NCBI GenBank assembly: GCA_039189655.1 | Contig: JBCCYN010000222.1 | Coordinates: forward strand, 1 to 5,025 | Source: Acuticoccus sp039189655 | GTDB lineage: Bacteria > Pseudomonadota > Alphaproteobacteria > Rhizobiales > Amorphaceae | DNA length: 5,025 nucleotides | Reading direction: 5' to 3' | Part shown: positions 1 through 5,025 of the stretch, in pieces | Layout: each line of letters starts with the position of its first letter | How positions within the stretch are numbered: the stretch's first letter is position 1 | The notes under the pieces: generated by a model | Databases searched by the model: none | The model's input: only the letters and a program-made list of their open reading frames with translations | What the model was told of the DNA's origin: nothing | Position numbers and translations under genes: made by a program

Positions 1-222
1 GAAATGATCAAGGAAGTGCTCGACGTGATGGTGGACCTTGCACGCTCCGGTATGACCATGATTTGCGTTACCCACGAGATGGGTTTTGCCCGCCAGGTGG
101 CGAACCGCGTGGTGTTTATGGACCAGGGCCAGATCGTCGAGATGAACGCCCCAGAGCCGTTCTTCACCGACCCGCAGCACGAGCGGACAAAACTCTTCCT
201 GAGCCAGATCCTCGCGCACTAA
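1..222 (+). CDS. Polar amino-acid ABC transporter ATP-binding protein, C-terminal fragment (AapP/BztD/GlnQ type)
   Basis: This is the last 73 residues of a cytoplasmic ATPase that powers an amino-acid uptake transporter; the start lies left of the window. The fragment contains the H-loop (switch) motif CVTHEMGFARQVANRV, with the histidine codon at 73-75, followed by VVFMDQGQIVE and the typical family ending ERTKLFLSQIL. This wording is characteristic of the polar amino-acid subfamily (GlnQ, AapP, BztD), whose members are usually about 240-260 residues. Walker A, Walker B and the signature motif would lie upstream and cannot be seen. In the AapJQMP and BztABCD systems the ATPase gene is usually last in the operon. 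The TAA stop at 220-222 followed by a convergent gene fits that position. The exact substrate (glutamate/glutamine/aspartate or general L-amino acids) cannot be decided from this fragment. Family assignment is firm; the subfamily name is inference. Confidence 0.93.
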   Translation, partial: EMIKEVLDVMVDLARSGMTMICVTHEMGFARQVANRVVFMDQGQIVEMNAPEPFFTDPQHERTKLFLSQILAH

Positions 223-256
223 ACGAGCATCTGGCTCTCTTGCGGGTGCGTCGCGC

Positions 257-307
257 TAGAGCGTTTCTCGATCAGGTTGGATCACCTGACCGAGAAAAAA
301 CGCTCTA
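257..307. repeat. Inverted repeat 1 (long hairpin, possible bidirectional terminator)
   Basis: The outer arms TAGAGCGTTT (257-266) and AAACGCTCTA (298-307) are perfect complements. Inside them, CTCG pairs with CGAG across an A-rich bulge, and TCAGGT pairs with ACCTGA around the loop TGGATC. The whole forms a stem of about 20 pairs with one bulge and one mismatch. It starts 35 nt after the stop of the ABC ATPase gene. No U-run follows the stem on the + strand, so classical Rho-independent termination is not shown; the structure could instead stop exonucleases. Confidence 0.75.
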
Positions 308-319
308 AATTCAAAAGGG

Positions 320-359
320 AGAGCATCTTGTCTGCGCCCAGTTGGACGCAGGATGCTCT
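320..359. repeat. Inverted repeat 2, abutting the kynureninase stop codon
   Basis: The outer arms AGAGCATC (320-327) and GATGCTCT (352-359) are perfect complements. An inner CTGCG/CGCAG pair closes a loop of about 10 nt, with a four-base bulge (TTGT) on the left side. The right arm overlaps two bases of the kynureninase TAG stop (358-360, read on the - strand), so the hairpin would form immediately at the end of that message. It shares its AGAGC/GCTCT ends with the neighbouring repeat but has a different core. Confidence 0.7.
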
Positions 360-1587
360 AGGTCACCGCGGCGCGGCGATGGAATTCGGGGCGGTCCCAA
401 GACTGTTCCGCCAAGATGTCGGAAAGTATTTCCACAGCGTCGAAGACATCCACATAACGCGTATAGAGCGGAGTGAAACCAAAACGCAGTATGTCTGGCG
501 CGCGAAAGTCACCAATCACACCCTTCGCGATGAGCGCTTGCATCACCGCGTAGCCGTCCGAAAAGCGGAACGAAACCTGGCTACCGCGCTCAGCAGCAAT
601 ACTTGGGCTCGCGGGCGTAATGTAACTGCCACATCGTGCATCCACTCTGGCGATCATCAGCTCGCAAAGAGCTTGGGATTTTTCCATCAGCTGCCCAAGA
701 TCCACATCCGAAAAAACATCGAGGGCGGCGTCGAGGGCGGTCATGGAAAGGACCGGAGGCGTTCCACTCAAAAAGCGTTTGATGCCGTCCGCCGGCCGAA
801 AGCTATCTTCGAAGGCGAAGGGGGCCGCGTGGCCGAACCACCCGCGCAGGGCGGGCAGCACATCCTGGTGTCTTGGCGAAACCCACAAAAACGCCGGCGC
901 GCCCGGGCCACCGTTCAAGTATTTGTACCCGCAACCGATGGCAAAGTCGGCATCGGCCCCGGTGAGATCGACAGGGAAAGCGCCGGCGGAGTGGGCAAGA
1001 TCCCAAATGGTGAGAGCACCCATTTCGTGCGCGCGCCCCGTCAACGCTCCCATGTCGTGCTTGCGGCCAGTGCGATAGTCCACCTGCGTCACCATCGCGA
1101 CGGCAACGGATTCATCGAGCGCGGAAAAGATATCGTCTGTGAGGCGAAGTTCCGCCCACTTCAGCTCCGCCACCCCTTCGGCGATGTAAAGGTCGGTGGG
1201 GAAGTTGCCGCGCTCAGACAAGATCACGCGGCGTCCACCCGCCTTGTCGAGGGCTGCTGAAAGCACCTTGAAAAGGTTCACCGAGGTGGAATCGCACACC
1301 GCCAAATCCTGCGCGGCTACGCCGATGAGCGGCGAAAGTTTTTCCGCAATGCGCGCCGGCAAATCGATCCAGCCGGCCGTGTTCCACGATCGGATCAAGC
1401 CCTCGCCCCACGCCCCCTCCACCGCTGTTGCAAGGCGCGCCTTGGCCGCATGGGTGAGCGGACCCAGGGAGTTGCCGTCGAGGTAGATCACCCCGTCCGG
1501 AAGCACGAACGCGTCGCGCTTTCCAGCCAGGGGATCTAGGGCGTCAAGGACAGCGGCGGCGGCATGGGTCGTCACCGATTTCAGCAC
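358..1587 (-). CDS. kynU: Kynureninase
   Basis: This is a cytoplasmic PLP enzyme that hydrolyses L-kynurenine to anthranilate and L-alanine (also 3-hydroxykynurenine to 3-hydroxyanthranilate) in tryptophan breakdown. Numbered from the chosen GTG start at 1587, it has 409 residues, normal for the family. Visible motifs are YLDGNSLGPL (about 35-44), DSTSVN (99-104, cofactor phosphate region), WDLAHSAGAFPVDL with the PLP-binding Asp196, GCGYKYLNGGPGAPAF with the Schiff-base Lys222, GWFGH (249-253), SGTPP (274-278) and RFGFTPLY (from 368). Everything expected for catalysis is present. The start follows AAGGGAG with 7 nt spacing and lies 2 nt after the TGA of the preceding gene. An in-frame start at 1653 would add 22 unusual residues inside that gene and is less likely. 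It is the last gene of a three-gene operon. No tryptophan dioxygenase or kynurenine formamidase gene is nearby. Function is confident; the start is an inference. Confidence 0.95.
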   Translation of the reverse strand: MLKSVTTHAAAAVLDALDPLAGKRDAFVLPDGVIYLDGNSLGPLTHAAKARLATAVEGAWGEGLIRSWNTAGWIDLPARIAEKLSPLIGVAAQDLAVCDSTSVNLFKVLSAALDKAGGRRVILSERGNFPTDLYIAEGVAELKWAELRLTDDIFSALDESVAVAMVTQVDYRTGRKHDMGALTGRAHEMGALTIWDLAHSAGAFPVDLTGADADFAIGCGYKYLNGGPGAPAFLWVSPRHQDVLPALRGWFGHAAPFAFEDSFRPADGIKRFLSGTPPVLSMTALDAALDVFSDVDLGQLMEKSQALCELMIARVDARCGSYITPASPSIAAERGSQVSFRFSDGYAVMQALIAKGVIGDFRAPDILRFGFTPLYTRYVDVFDAVEILSDILAEQSWDRPEFHRRAAVT

Positions 1588-1589
1588 GA

Positions 1590-1946
1590 TCAATCTCCCT
1601 TGCGGCCGCGTTTTGGCTTGCGTTTCTTCGCCTCGTCGGCTCGTTGAGCACACGCTACGGCAAGTCCGGTAAAGTGGCGTAATGCGTCCTCATCATCGAA
1701 CGCTGAGGCGGGAAGCCGCCAGTAGGAGGTGGCGACCTTGCCGCGCTTGCTTTCAAAGACAAACGGTACGGACTGGGCGTCGCGAAACAGGTCGCGCGTA
1801 TCCCCATCCGTCTTCATATAGAGTTCGCCATAAGCTTCGATGGCGAAAATCAAGCCATCCAAGTAGACGCCACGCCCACCGAACATGCGCTTGATTTTCA
1901 CCTCGCCAATGGGCGCAAAAAGATCCTCGATGTCGGCGGAATTCAT
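1590..1946 (-). CDS. TfoX N-terminal domain protein
   Basis: This small protein of 118 residues consists almost entirely of a TfoX N-terminal domain. Supporting motifs are KRMFGGRGVYLDGLIFA (about 19-35), GELYMKTD (40-47), PFVFESKRGK (61-70) and SYWRLPASAFDD (74-85). The domain is named after the competence regulator TfoX/Sxy, but this protein has no C-terminal TfoX domain, and such single-domain alphaproteobacterial members have no established biochemical function. It should not be called a competence activator on this evidence. The last 12 residues (107-118) are very basic, with 8 Lys/Arg, and could bind nucleic acid or be a disordered tail. Its ATG shares an ATGA overlap with the stop of the upstream gene, which suggests translational coupling. 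Its final codons contain the ribosome binding site of kynureninase. Family assignment is good; role unknown. Confidence 0.88.
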   Translation of the reverse strand: MNSADIEDLFAPIGEVKIKRMFGGRGVYLDGLIFAIEAYGELYMKTDGDTRDLFRDAQSVPFVFESKRGKVATSYWRLPASAFDDEDALRHFTGLAVACAQRADEAKKRKPKRGRKGD

Positions 1947-2761
1947 GAAGTTGGCATCGTCTTCTCGATGAGGCTGGACGGCACGGCATCGCTAAGGGCG
2001 ACTTCGCCGTCGCGAAGGGCTTGGGCAGCGGTGGCGAGCGCGCCGTAGGCGACTTTGTAAAGGTTGGAGCCAAGCGTGATACGGGTCACACCAAGCCGTT
2101 GCAGCAATCGCAAGTCGTCACTCGCACCGCCCAACCCGGCAATCACCGAGAGCGGCTTTTCAACGCGCGAGAGAACCTCGGCAATATCGTTTTCCCGGCT
2201 AAGACCGGGGGCATAGACCACGTCGGCGCCCGCATCCGCATAGCGTGGCAACCGTTTCAGCACCGTGGGAATGGCGTCGGGCACTTTGGTCAAGATCGCT
2301 TCGCAGCGGCCCGTGAGCACGAAGTCCACCCCCGAACGCTCGATGGCATCGCGGGCAGCCTCGATGCGCCTCAAAGCCTCATCTTCGCCGTAAAGAGGAC
2401 CGCCGGAACCTTCAAAAACGTCTTCGATAGAGCATCCTGCAACGCCTGCATCGATGGCGGCTGAAATGGTATCGGCCACCTCGGCGGGCGTATCGCCGTA
2501 GCCGGATTCAAAGTCGCCATTGACGGGAAGGCCGGTGGTTTCGCCAATCATCTTGGCGTGGGAAATCGCCTCCTCGCGGGTGATATGACCATCTCTGCGG
2601 CCGAGCGTCCACGCGATCGCTGCCGATGAGGTGGCAAGCGCGGCAAAACCCATTTGGGCCAGCAACCGTGCCGTTGCCGCGTCCCAGGGGTTGGGCACGA
2701 CAAAGAATTCTTCATGCAAGGCCCGGAAAATCGATCCTGCGCTATTGTCATGTTTGGCCAC
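1943..2761 (-). CDS. Isocitrate lyase/PEP mutase superfamily protein
   Basis: This 272-residue TIM-barrel enzyme belongs to the superfamily of isocitrate lyase, 2-methylisocitrate lyase, PEP mutase and oxaloacetate decarboxylase. Members form or break C-C or P-C bonds next to a carboxylate using Mg2+. Motifs numbered from the GTG at 2761 are VVPNPWDAATARLL (about 21-34), ALATSSAAIAWTLGRRDG (41-58), LPVNGDFESGYGD (78-90, Mg-binding Asp83 region), GCSIEDV (109-115, metal-site Glu113/Asp114) and LTGRCEA (149-155). The KKCGH/KRCGH catalytic loop of true isocitrate and methylisocitrate lyases is not seen, so it fits the broader PEP_mutase group, whose substrates are mostly untested. The chosen GTG follows GGGGGA with 6 nt spacing; another GTG at 2782, preceded by AAGGG, would add 7 residues. 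It is the first gene of the operon leading to kynureninase. Superfamily is confident; the reaction is unknown. Confidence 0.88.
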   Translation of the reverse strand: MAKHDNSAGSIFRALHEEFFVVPNPWDAATARLLAQMGFAALATSSAAIAWTLGRRDGHITREEAISHAKMIGETTGLPVNGDFESGYGDTPAEVADTISAAIDAGVAGCSIEDVFEGSGGPLYGEDEALRRIEAARDAIERSGVDFVLTGRCEAILTKVPDAIPTVLKRLPRYADAGADVVYAPGLSRENDIAEVLSRVEKPLSVIAGLGGASDDLRLLQRLGVTRITLGSNLYKVAYGALATAAQALRDGEVALSDAVPSSLIEKTMPTS

Positions 2762-2811
2762 CAGCGATCCCCCGTTCCGCACCGCGGCCCTTCGCGGCAG
2801 CCGCTGGGTAC

Positions 2812-2840
2812 AGTATCATTCCAGCTGTGCAGTGCCGCAA
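2812..2840 (-). promoter_or_regulatory. Possible sigma70-type promoter for the minus-strand operon
   Basis: Read on the - strand, TTGCGG (2840-2835) and GATACT (2817-2812) are separated by 17 nt, resembling -35 and -10 boxes with 3/6 and 4/6 matches to the usual consensus. Transcription would begin around 2805, giving a short leader before either GTG start of the isocitrate lyase-family gene. It lies in the 102-nt gap between divergent genes. The matches are weak and may be chance. Confidence 0.25.
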
Positions 2841-2863
2841 GAAGCGCAAAGGGCAGAACTCAT

Positions 2864-3748
2864 ATGGCGTATCCAGTGGATCTCACAGTAAAGCCGGTGG
2901 TCCGGGGTTTTTTCGATCCGGCCACCAATACCGTCTCCTACGTGGTGCGGGACCCGGCCACGACTGCCTGTGCCGTCATCGATGCGGTGATGGACATTGA
3001 CTACGCCGCTGGGCGCATCGCTTACCATCGCGCCGACGAGATCATCGCCTATGTGGAAGCCGAGGGCCTTTCAGTCGAGTGGTTGATCGAAACCCATGTC
3101 CACGCCGATCATCTTTCCGGCGCGCCGTATATCCAGGGAAAACTCGGGGGAAAGCTTGCCATCGGTACGGGAATTACCGAGATCCAGAATACCTTCGGCA
3201 AAATCTTCAATGCGGGCACCGAATTCCAGCGAGACGGTTCCCAGTTCGACAAACTGTTTGAGGACGGCGATACCTACACCATCGGGACGATGACGGCCTT
3301 TGCCATCCACACCCCTGGCCATACCCCCGCGTGTATGACCCACGTAGTCGGCGACGCGGCGTTCGTGGGGGACACGCTTTTCATGCCCGATGGCGGTTCG
3401 GCGCGGGCCGATTTCCCCGGTGGTGATGCGGGCGTCCTTTATGACAGCATTCAGAAGGTACTCACGCTTCCCGATGAGACACGGCTCTTCATTTGCCACG
3501 ACTACGGCCCCAACGGGCGTGACATTTCTTGGCAGACGTCTGTGGCTGACGAAAAGGCACACAATATCCATGTGGGCGGCGGTAAAACCCGCGATGAATT
3601 CATAAAATTCCGCACCGAGCGCGACAAACAACTGGCGATGCCGAAGCTGATCATCCCTGCGTTACAGGTGAACATGCGCGGGGGCGAACTCCCACCGCCC
3701 GACGATGAGGGAAAGCGCTTTTTGAAGGTCCCCATCGACGAACTCTGA
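2864..3748 (+). CDS. ETHE1/Blh-like metallo-beta-lactamase-fold hydrolase (putative persulfide dioxygenase)
   Basis: This 294-residue protein is a cytoplasmic MBL-fold metalloenzyme. It has the metal motif THVHADH (His78, His80, Asp82, His83), HTPGHT (His153), GDTLF (Asp170) and CHDY (His212). The segment ARADFPGGD after GDTLF and the stretch GRDISWQTSVADEKAHNIH resemble the ETHE1/Blh branch, in which members are iron-dependent dioxygenases oxidising glutathione persulfide to sulfite in sulfide detoxification. Glyoxalase II (hydroxyacylglutathione hydrolase) is the main alternative. No rhodanese domain is fused: the C-terminus ends shortly after NMRGGELPPPDDEGKRFLK (270-288). The ATG at 2864 is preceded by AAAGGG about 10 nt upstream. 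The frame stays open to 2654, but that extension overlaps the divergent gene antisense and adds non-family sequence. No BigR-like repressor gene is in the window. Fold is certain; the dioxygenase role is inference. Confidence 0.92.
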   Translation: MAYPVDLTVKPVVRGFFDPATNTVSYVVRDPATTACAVIDAVMDIDYAAGRIAYHRADEIIAYVEAEGLSVEWLIETHVHADHLSGAPYIQGKLGGKLAIGTGITEIQNTFGKIFNAGTEFQRDGSQFDKLFEDGDTYTIGTMTAFAIHTPGHTPACMTHVVGDAAFVGDTLFMPDGGSARADFPGGDAGVLYDSIQKVLTLPDETRLFICHDYGPNGRDISWQTSVADEKAHNIHVGGGKTRDEFIKFRTERDKQLAMPKLIIPALQVNMRGGELPPPDDEGKRFLKVPIDEL

Positions 3749-3757
3749 CAACCGCGA

Positions 3758-3780
3758 CCGGACGGCACCCGGTGCCCCGG
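3758..3780. terminator. GC-rich hairpin after the MBL gene, possible terminator
   Basis: GGCAC (3764-3768) and GTGCC (3772-3776) pair around a CCG loop. CCGG (3758-3761) and CCGG (3777-3780) extend the stem with a two-base bulge. It begins 10 nt after the TGA of the metallo-hydrolase gene, a sensible place for a terminator, but no T-run follows, so intrinsic termination is unproven. Confidence 0.35.
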
Positions 3781-3800
3781 CGCAGTCGCAACATCGCAAC

Positions 3801-3827
3801 GGTAGCCGACGGCGCTAAGCGGCTACC
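3801..3827. terminator. Inverted repeat overlapping the TRAP permease stop, possible terminator
   Basis: GGTAGCCG (3801-3808) and CGGCTACC (3820-3827) are perfect 8-bp complements around an 11-nt loop. The right arm contains the TAG stop of the minus-strand TRAP permease (3825-3823). The position between two convergent genes suggests a 3'-end structure serving one or both. No T-run is present on either side, so it may act as an mRNA-protecting stem instead. Confidence 0.4.
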
Positions 3828-5004
3828 TCAGCAAGCCTGGCAGCAAAGTGGCAAGATCGGGGACCAGCGTCATGGTCAGCAGGGTGAGCATGAGTAACAC
3901 CCAGTAGGGAAGCGCACCGCGCGCCGCTTCGCTCAATGTCGCCTCCTGGCGCGTTATCCCGACGAGGACGAAGAGGTTCATCCCCACGGGTGGGGTCAAC
4001 ATCCCCACCTCGATCATGAGCGTCACCATCACACCCACCCAAACTGGGTCGTAGCCAACGCCGGTGAGGAGCGGAAAGACGATGGGAAGGGTCATGATCA
4101 TCATGGAAAGGCCGTCAAAAAAGAGGCCGAGTAGTAGATAGATGAGGATGATGATCCCGAGGGTCGCTGAGGCAGGAACGCCAAGCGCGGCAATCTCGGC
4201 GAGGAGTTTTTGGGGAAGCTGCAAAAGGCTAATGGCCTGGGCAAGCACCACCGCACCCATGAAGACCACTGCGATCACGGTGAATGTGACGGCGGTGGAC
4301 GCGAAGGCGGCAAGGAGCCGCCGCACCGTCAGTTCCCCTCGCACTGCCCCAAGCACAATGGCGGCGGCTGCGCCGACGGCAGCGGATTCTGTGGGGGTGG
4401 CAAGGCCGGTGAAGAGGCTTCCCAAAACCGCCGCGATGAGAACGACAATGGGCCAGACCGAAGCGAGCGAGGCGAACGTCTCGCGCCAAGGCAACTGCGC
4501 CTCCCCCGCTGGCGCGATCGCGGGCGAGCGCCAGGCAGACCACGCGATGTACGCCATGAACAGGCAAGCGGCGAGAACGCCGGGAAGTATTCCGGCCAGG
4601 AACAATTGGCCGATGGAGGTTTCCGTCAGCGCGCCGAAAATGAGGAGCGAGAGGCTGGGCGGGATGAGAAGGCCCAAGGTGCCGCCTCCGGCGAGCGAGC
4701 CGAGCACCGCGGTACGCTGATAGCCACGCCGAATGAGTTCGGGATAAGCCACCGACCCCACCGCCGCAGCCACCGAAAGGGAGGAGCCGGACACCGCGCC
4801 AAACAGCGCACACACGACGATGTTTGTATGGAGGAGGCCGCCACGAACCCGCGCGAAGAGCGGCGAGAGTGCCCTATAAACTCCGGCGGCAAGTCCGCTC
4901 GCCACCAATACTTCGCCCAGAAGGATGAAAATCGGTATGGCGGTGAGCGTAAACTCGTTGAATACGTTCCAAACCGCCTGGACCCCAAGGCTGGTTGCGC
5001 TCCT
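3823..5004 (-). CDS. TRAP transporter large permease subunit (DctM), 5' end interrupted or missing
   Basis: This is the large, multi-spanning inner-membrane subunit of a tripartite ATP-independent periplasmic transporter, which normally drives carboxylate or similar organic-anion uptake with a Na+ gradient. The open frame from 5004 encodes 393 residues against about 425-430 for full-length relatives. Recognisable parts in order are LTAIPIFILLGE, then FGAVSGSSLSVAAAVGS, LGLLIPPSLSLLIFGA, GLATPTESAAVGAAAAI and MLTPPVGMNLFVLVG, with long hydrophobic segments between them. Family-like sequence continues upstream to roughly SATSLGVQAVWN, but the same frame has a TAA at 5007-5005. No ATG or GTG lies between that stop and a TTG at 4908 inside the homologous region, and the TTG has no clear ribosome binding site. 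So the first helix is missing: a pseudogene, a frameshift, or an error at the sequence edge. The substrate-binding (DctP) and small permease (DctQ) genes are not in the window. Family is certain; integrity is doubtful. Confidence 0.88.
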   Translation of the reverse strand, partial: RSATSLGVQAVWNVFNEFTLTAIPIFILLGEVLVASGLAAGVYRALSPLFARVRGGLLHTNIVVCALFGAVSGSSLSVAAAVGSVAYPELIRRGYQRTAVLGSLAGGGTLGLLIPPSLSLLIFGALTETSIGQLFLAGILPGVLAACLFMAYIAWSAWRSPAIAPAGEAQLPWRETFASLASVWPIVVLIAAVLGSLFTGLATPTESAAVGAAAAIVLGAVRGELTVRRLLAAFASTAVTFTVIAVVFMGAVVLAQAISLLQLPQKLLAEIAALGVPASATLGIIILIYLLLGLFFDGLSMMIMTLPIVFPLLTGVGYDPVWVGVMVTLMIEVGMLTPPVGMNLFVLVGITRQEATLSEAARGALPYWVLLMLTLLTMTLVPDLATLLPGLLR

Positions 5005-5025
5005 TTACGTCTTCGCAAACGGCGC

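Larger units (their letters stand above)
256..361. repeat. Compound palindromic repeat (REP/BIME-like) in a convergent intergenic region
   Basis: The block is framed by complementary heptamers, CTAGAGC at 256-262 and GCTCTAG at 355-361, and holds two separate inverted repeats (257-307 and 320-359). Each of these also begins with AGAGC and ends with GCTCT. This nested arrangement resembles intergenic palindromic repeats common in Hyphomicrobiales and related alphaproteobacteria; the resemblance is from recall, with no repeat database consulted. It lies between the 3' ends of two convergent genes and reaches into the kynureninase stop codon. Possible roles are transcription termination or mRNA 3'-end protection for both genes. 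Confidence 0.7.

Noticed and set aside
277..1260. Long plus-strand open frame (327 codons) opposite kynureninase
   Set aside because: It lies almost wholly antisense to a clear kynureninase, begins inside the palindromic repeat, and its translation shows no recognisable domain and the erratic composition of a shadow frame.
1588..1653. Longer kynureninase start at 1653
   Set aside because: The extra 22 residues are not family-like and overlap the TfoX-domain gene, whereas the GTG at 1587 has a good AAGGGAG ribosome binding site at the right spacing.
2794..2804. Short perfect palindrome GCGGCAGCCGC as a possible operator between divergent genes
   Set aside because: Only 5 bp per arm in very GC-rich sequence is easily chance, and it does not resemble a known operator.
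2654..2863. Extended N-terminus for the metallo-hydrolase
   Set aside because: The 70 extra residues read antisense through the divergent gene and its promoter region and do not resemble the MBL family; the ATG at 2864 with upstream AAAGGG gives a normal 294-residue protein.
3071..3631. Minus-strand frame of 186 codons inside the metallo-hydrolase gene
   Set aside because: It is antisense to a gene with intact metal-binding motifs and shows no recognisable features.
3786..3800. Direct repeat TCGCAAC-A-TCGCAAC in the convergent gap
   Set aside because: Two 7-base copies are too little to call an attachment site or a target duplication; no associated element is present.
4142..4720. Plus-strand open frame of 192 codons opposite the TRAP permease
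   Set aside because: It is a low-complexity Ala/Arg/Thr-rich antisense shadow of hydrophobic DctM codons, with no domain or ribosome binding site.
4626..5018. Minus-strand frame running past the DctM stop to the window edge, considered as the missing permease N-terminus
   Set aside because: Its translation is rich in Arg, Ser and Pro with no membrane helix, and it overlaps true DctM sequence out of frame, so it is not the lost N-terminus.

Overview
The window looks like chromosomal DNA of a GC-rich alphaproteobacterium. Three things point that way. The truncated ABC ATPase is of the AapP/BztD amino-acid type. The other gene products resemble alphaproteobacterial families. The region between the first two genes carries AGAGC...GCTCT-bounded palindromes of the kind scattered through Hyphomicrobiales-like genomes. 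The order is an inference from recall of such repeats, not from any search.

Layout, left to right. (1) Bases 1-222, + strand: the C-terminal end of a polar amino-acid ABC transporter ATPase. (2) Bases 223-357: a convergent intergenic region with two nested inverted repeats. (3) Bases 358-2761, - strand: a tightly packed three-gene operon, read right to left. It encodes an isocitrate lyase/PEP mutase superfamily enzyme, then a small TfoX N-terminal-domain protein (ATGA overlap), then kynureninase (GTG start 2 nt after the preceding stop). (4) Bases 2762-2863: a divergent promoter region. (5) Bases 2864-3748, + strand: an ETHE1/Blh-like metallo-beta-lactamase-fold hydrolase, probably a persulfide dioxygenase or relative. 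(6) Bases 3749-3822: a short convergent gap with two hairpins. (7) Bases 3823 to the right edge, - strand: the large membrane subunit (DctM) of a TRAP transporter, whose reading frame is broken by a stop codon about 20 nt from the window edge.

The genes suggest ordinary catabolic and transport functions: amino-acid uptake, tryptophan/kynurenine breakdown, C-C bond lyase chemistry, sulfide/persulfide handling and carboxylate uptake. The only strong physical linkage is the three-gene minus-strand operon. No mobile element, CRISPR array, phage gene, tRNA or rRNA was recognised, and no convincing undescribed system was seen. The points most worth checking are the interrupted DctM 5' end, the unexplained gene company of kynureninase, and the compound palindrome that runs into the kynureninase stop codon. 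No gene-free stretch exceeds 300 bases.
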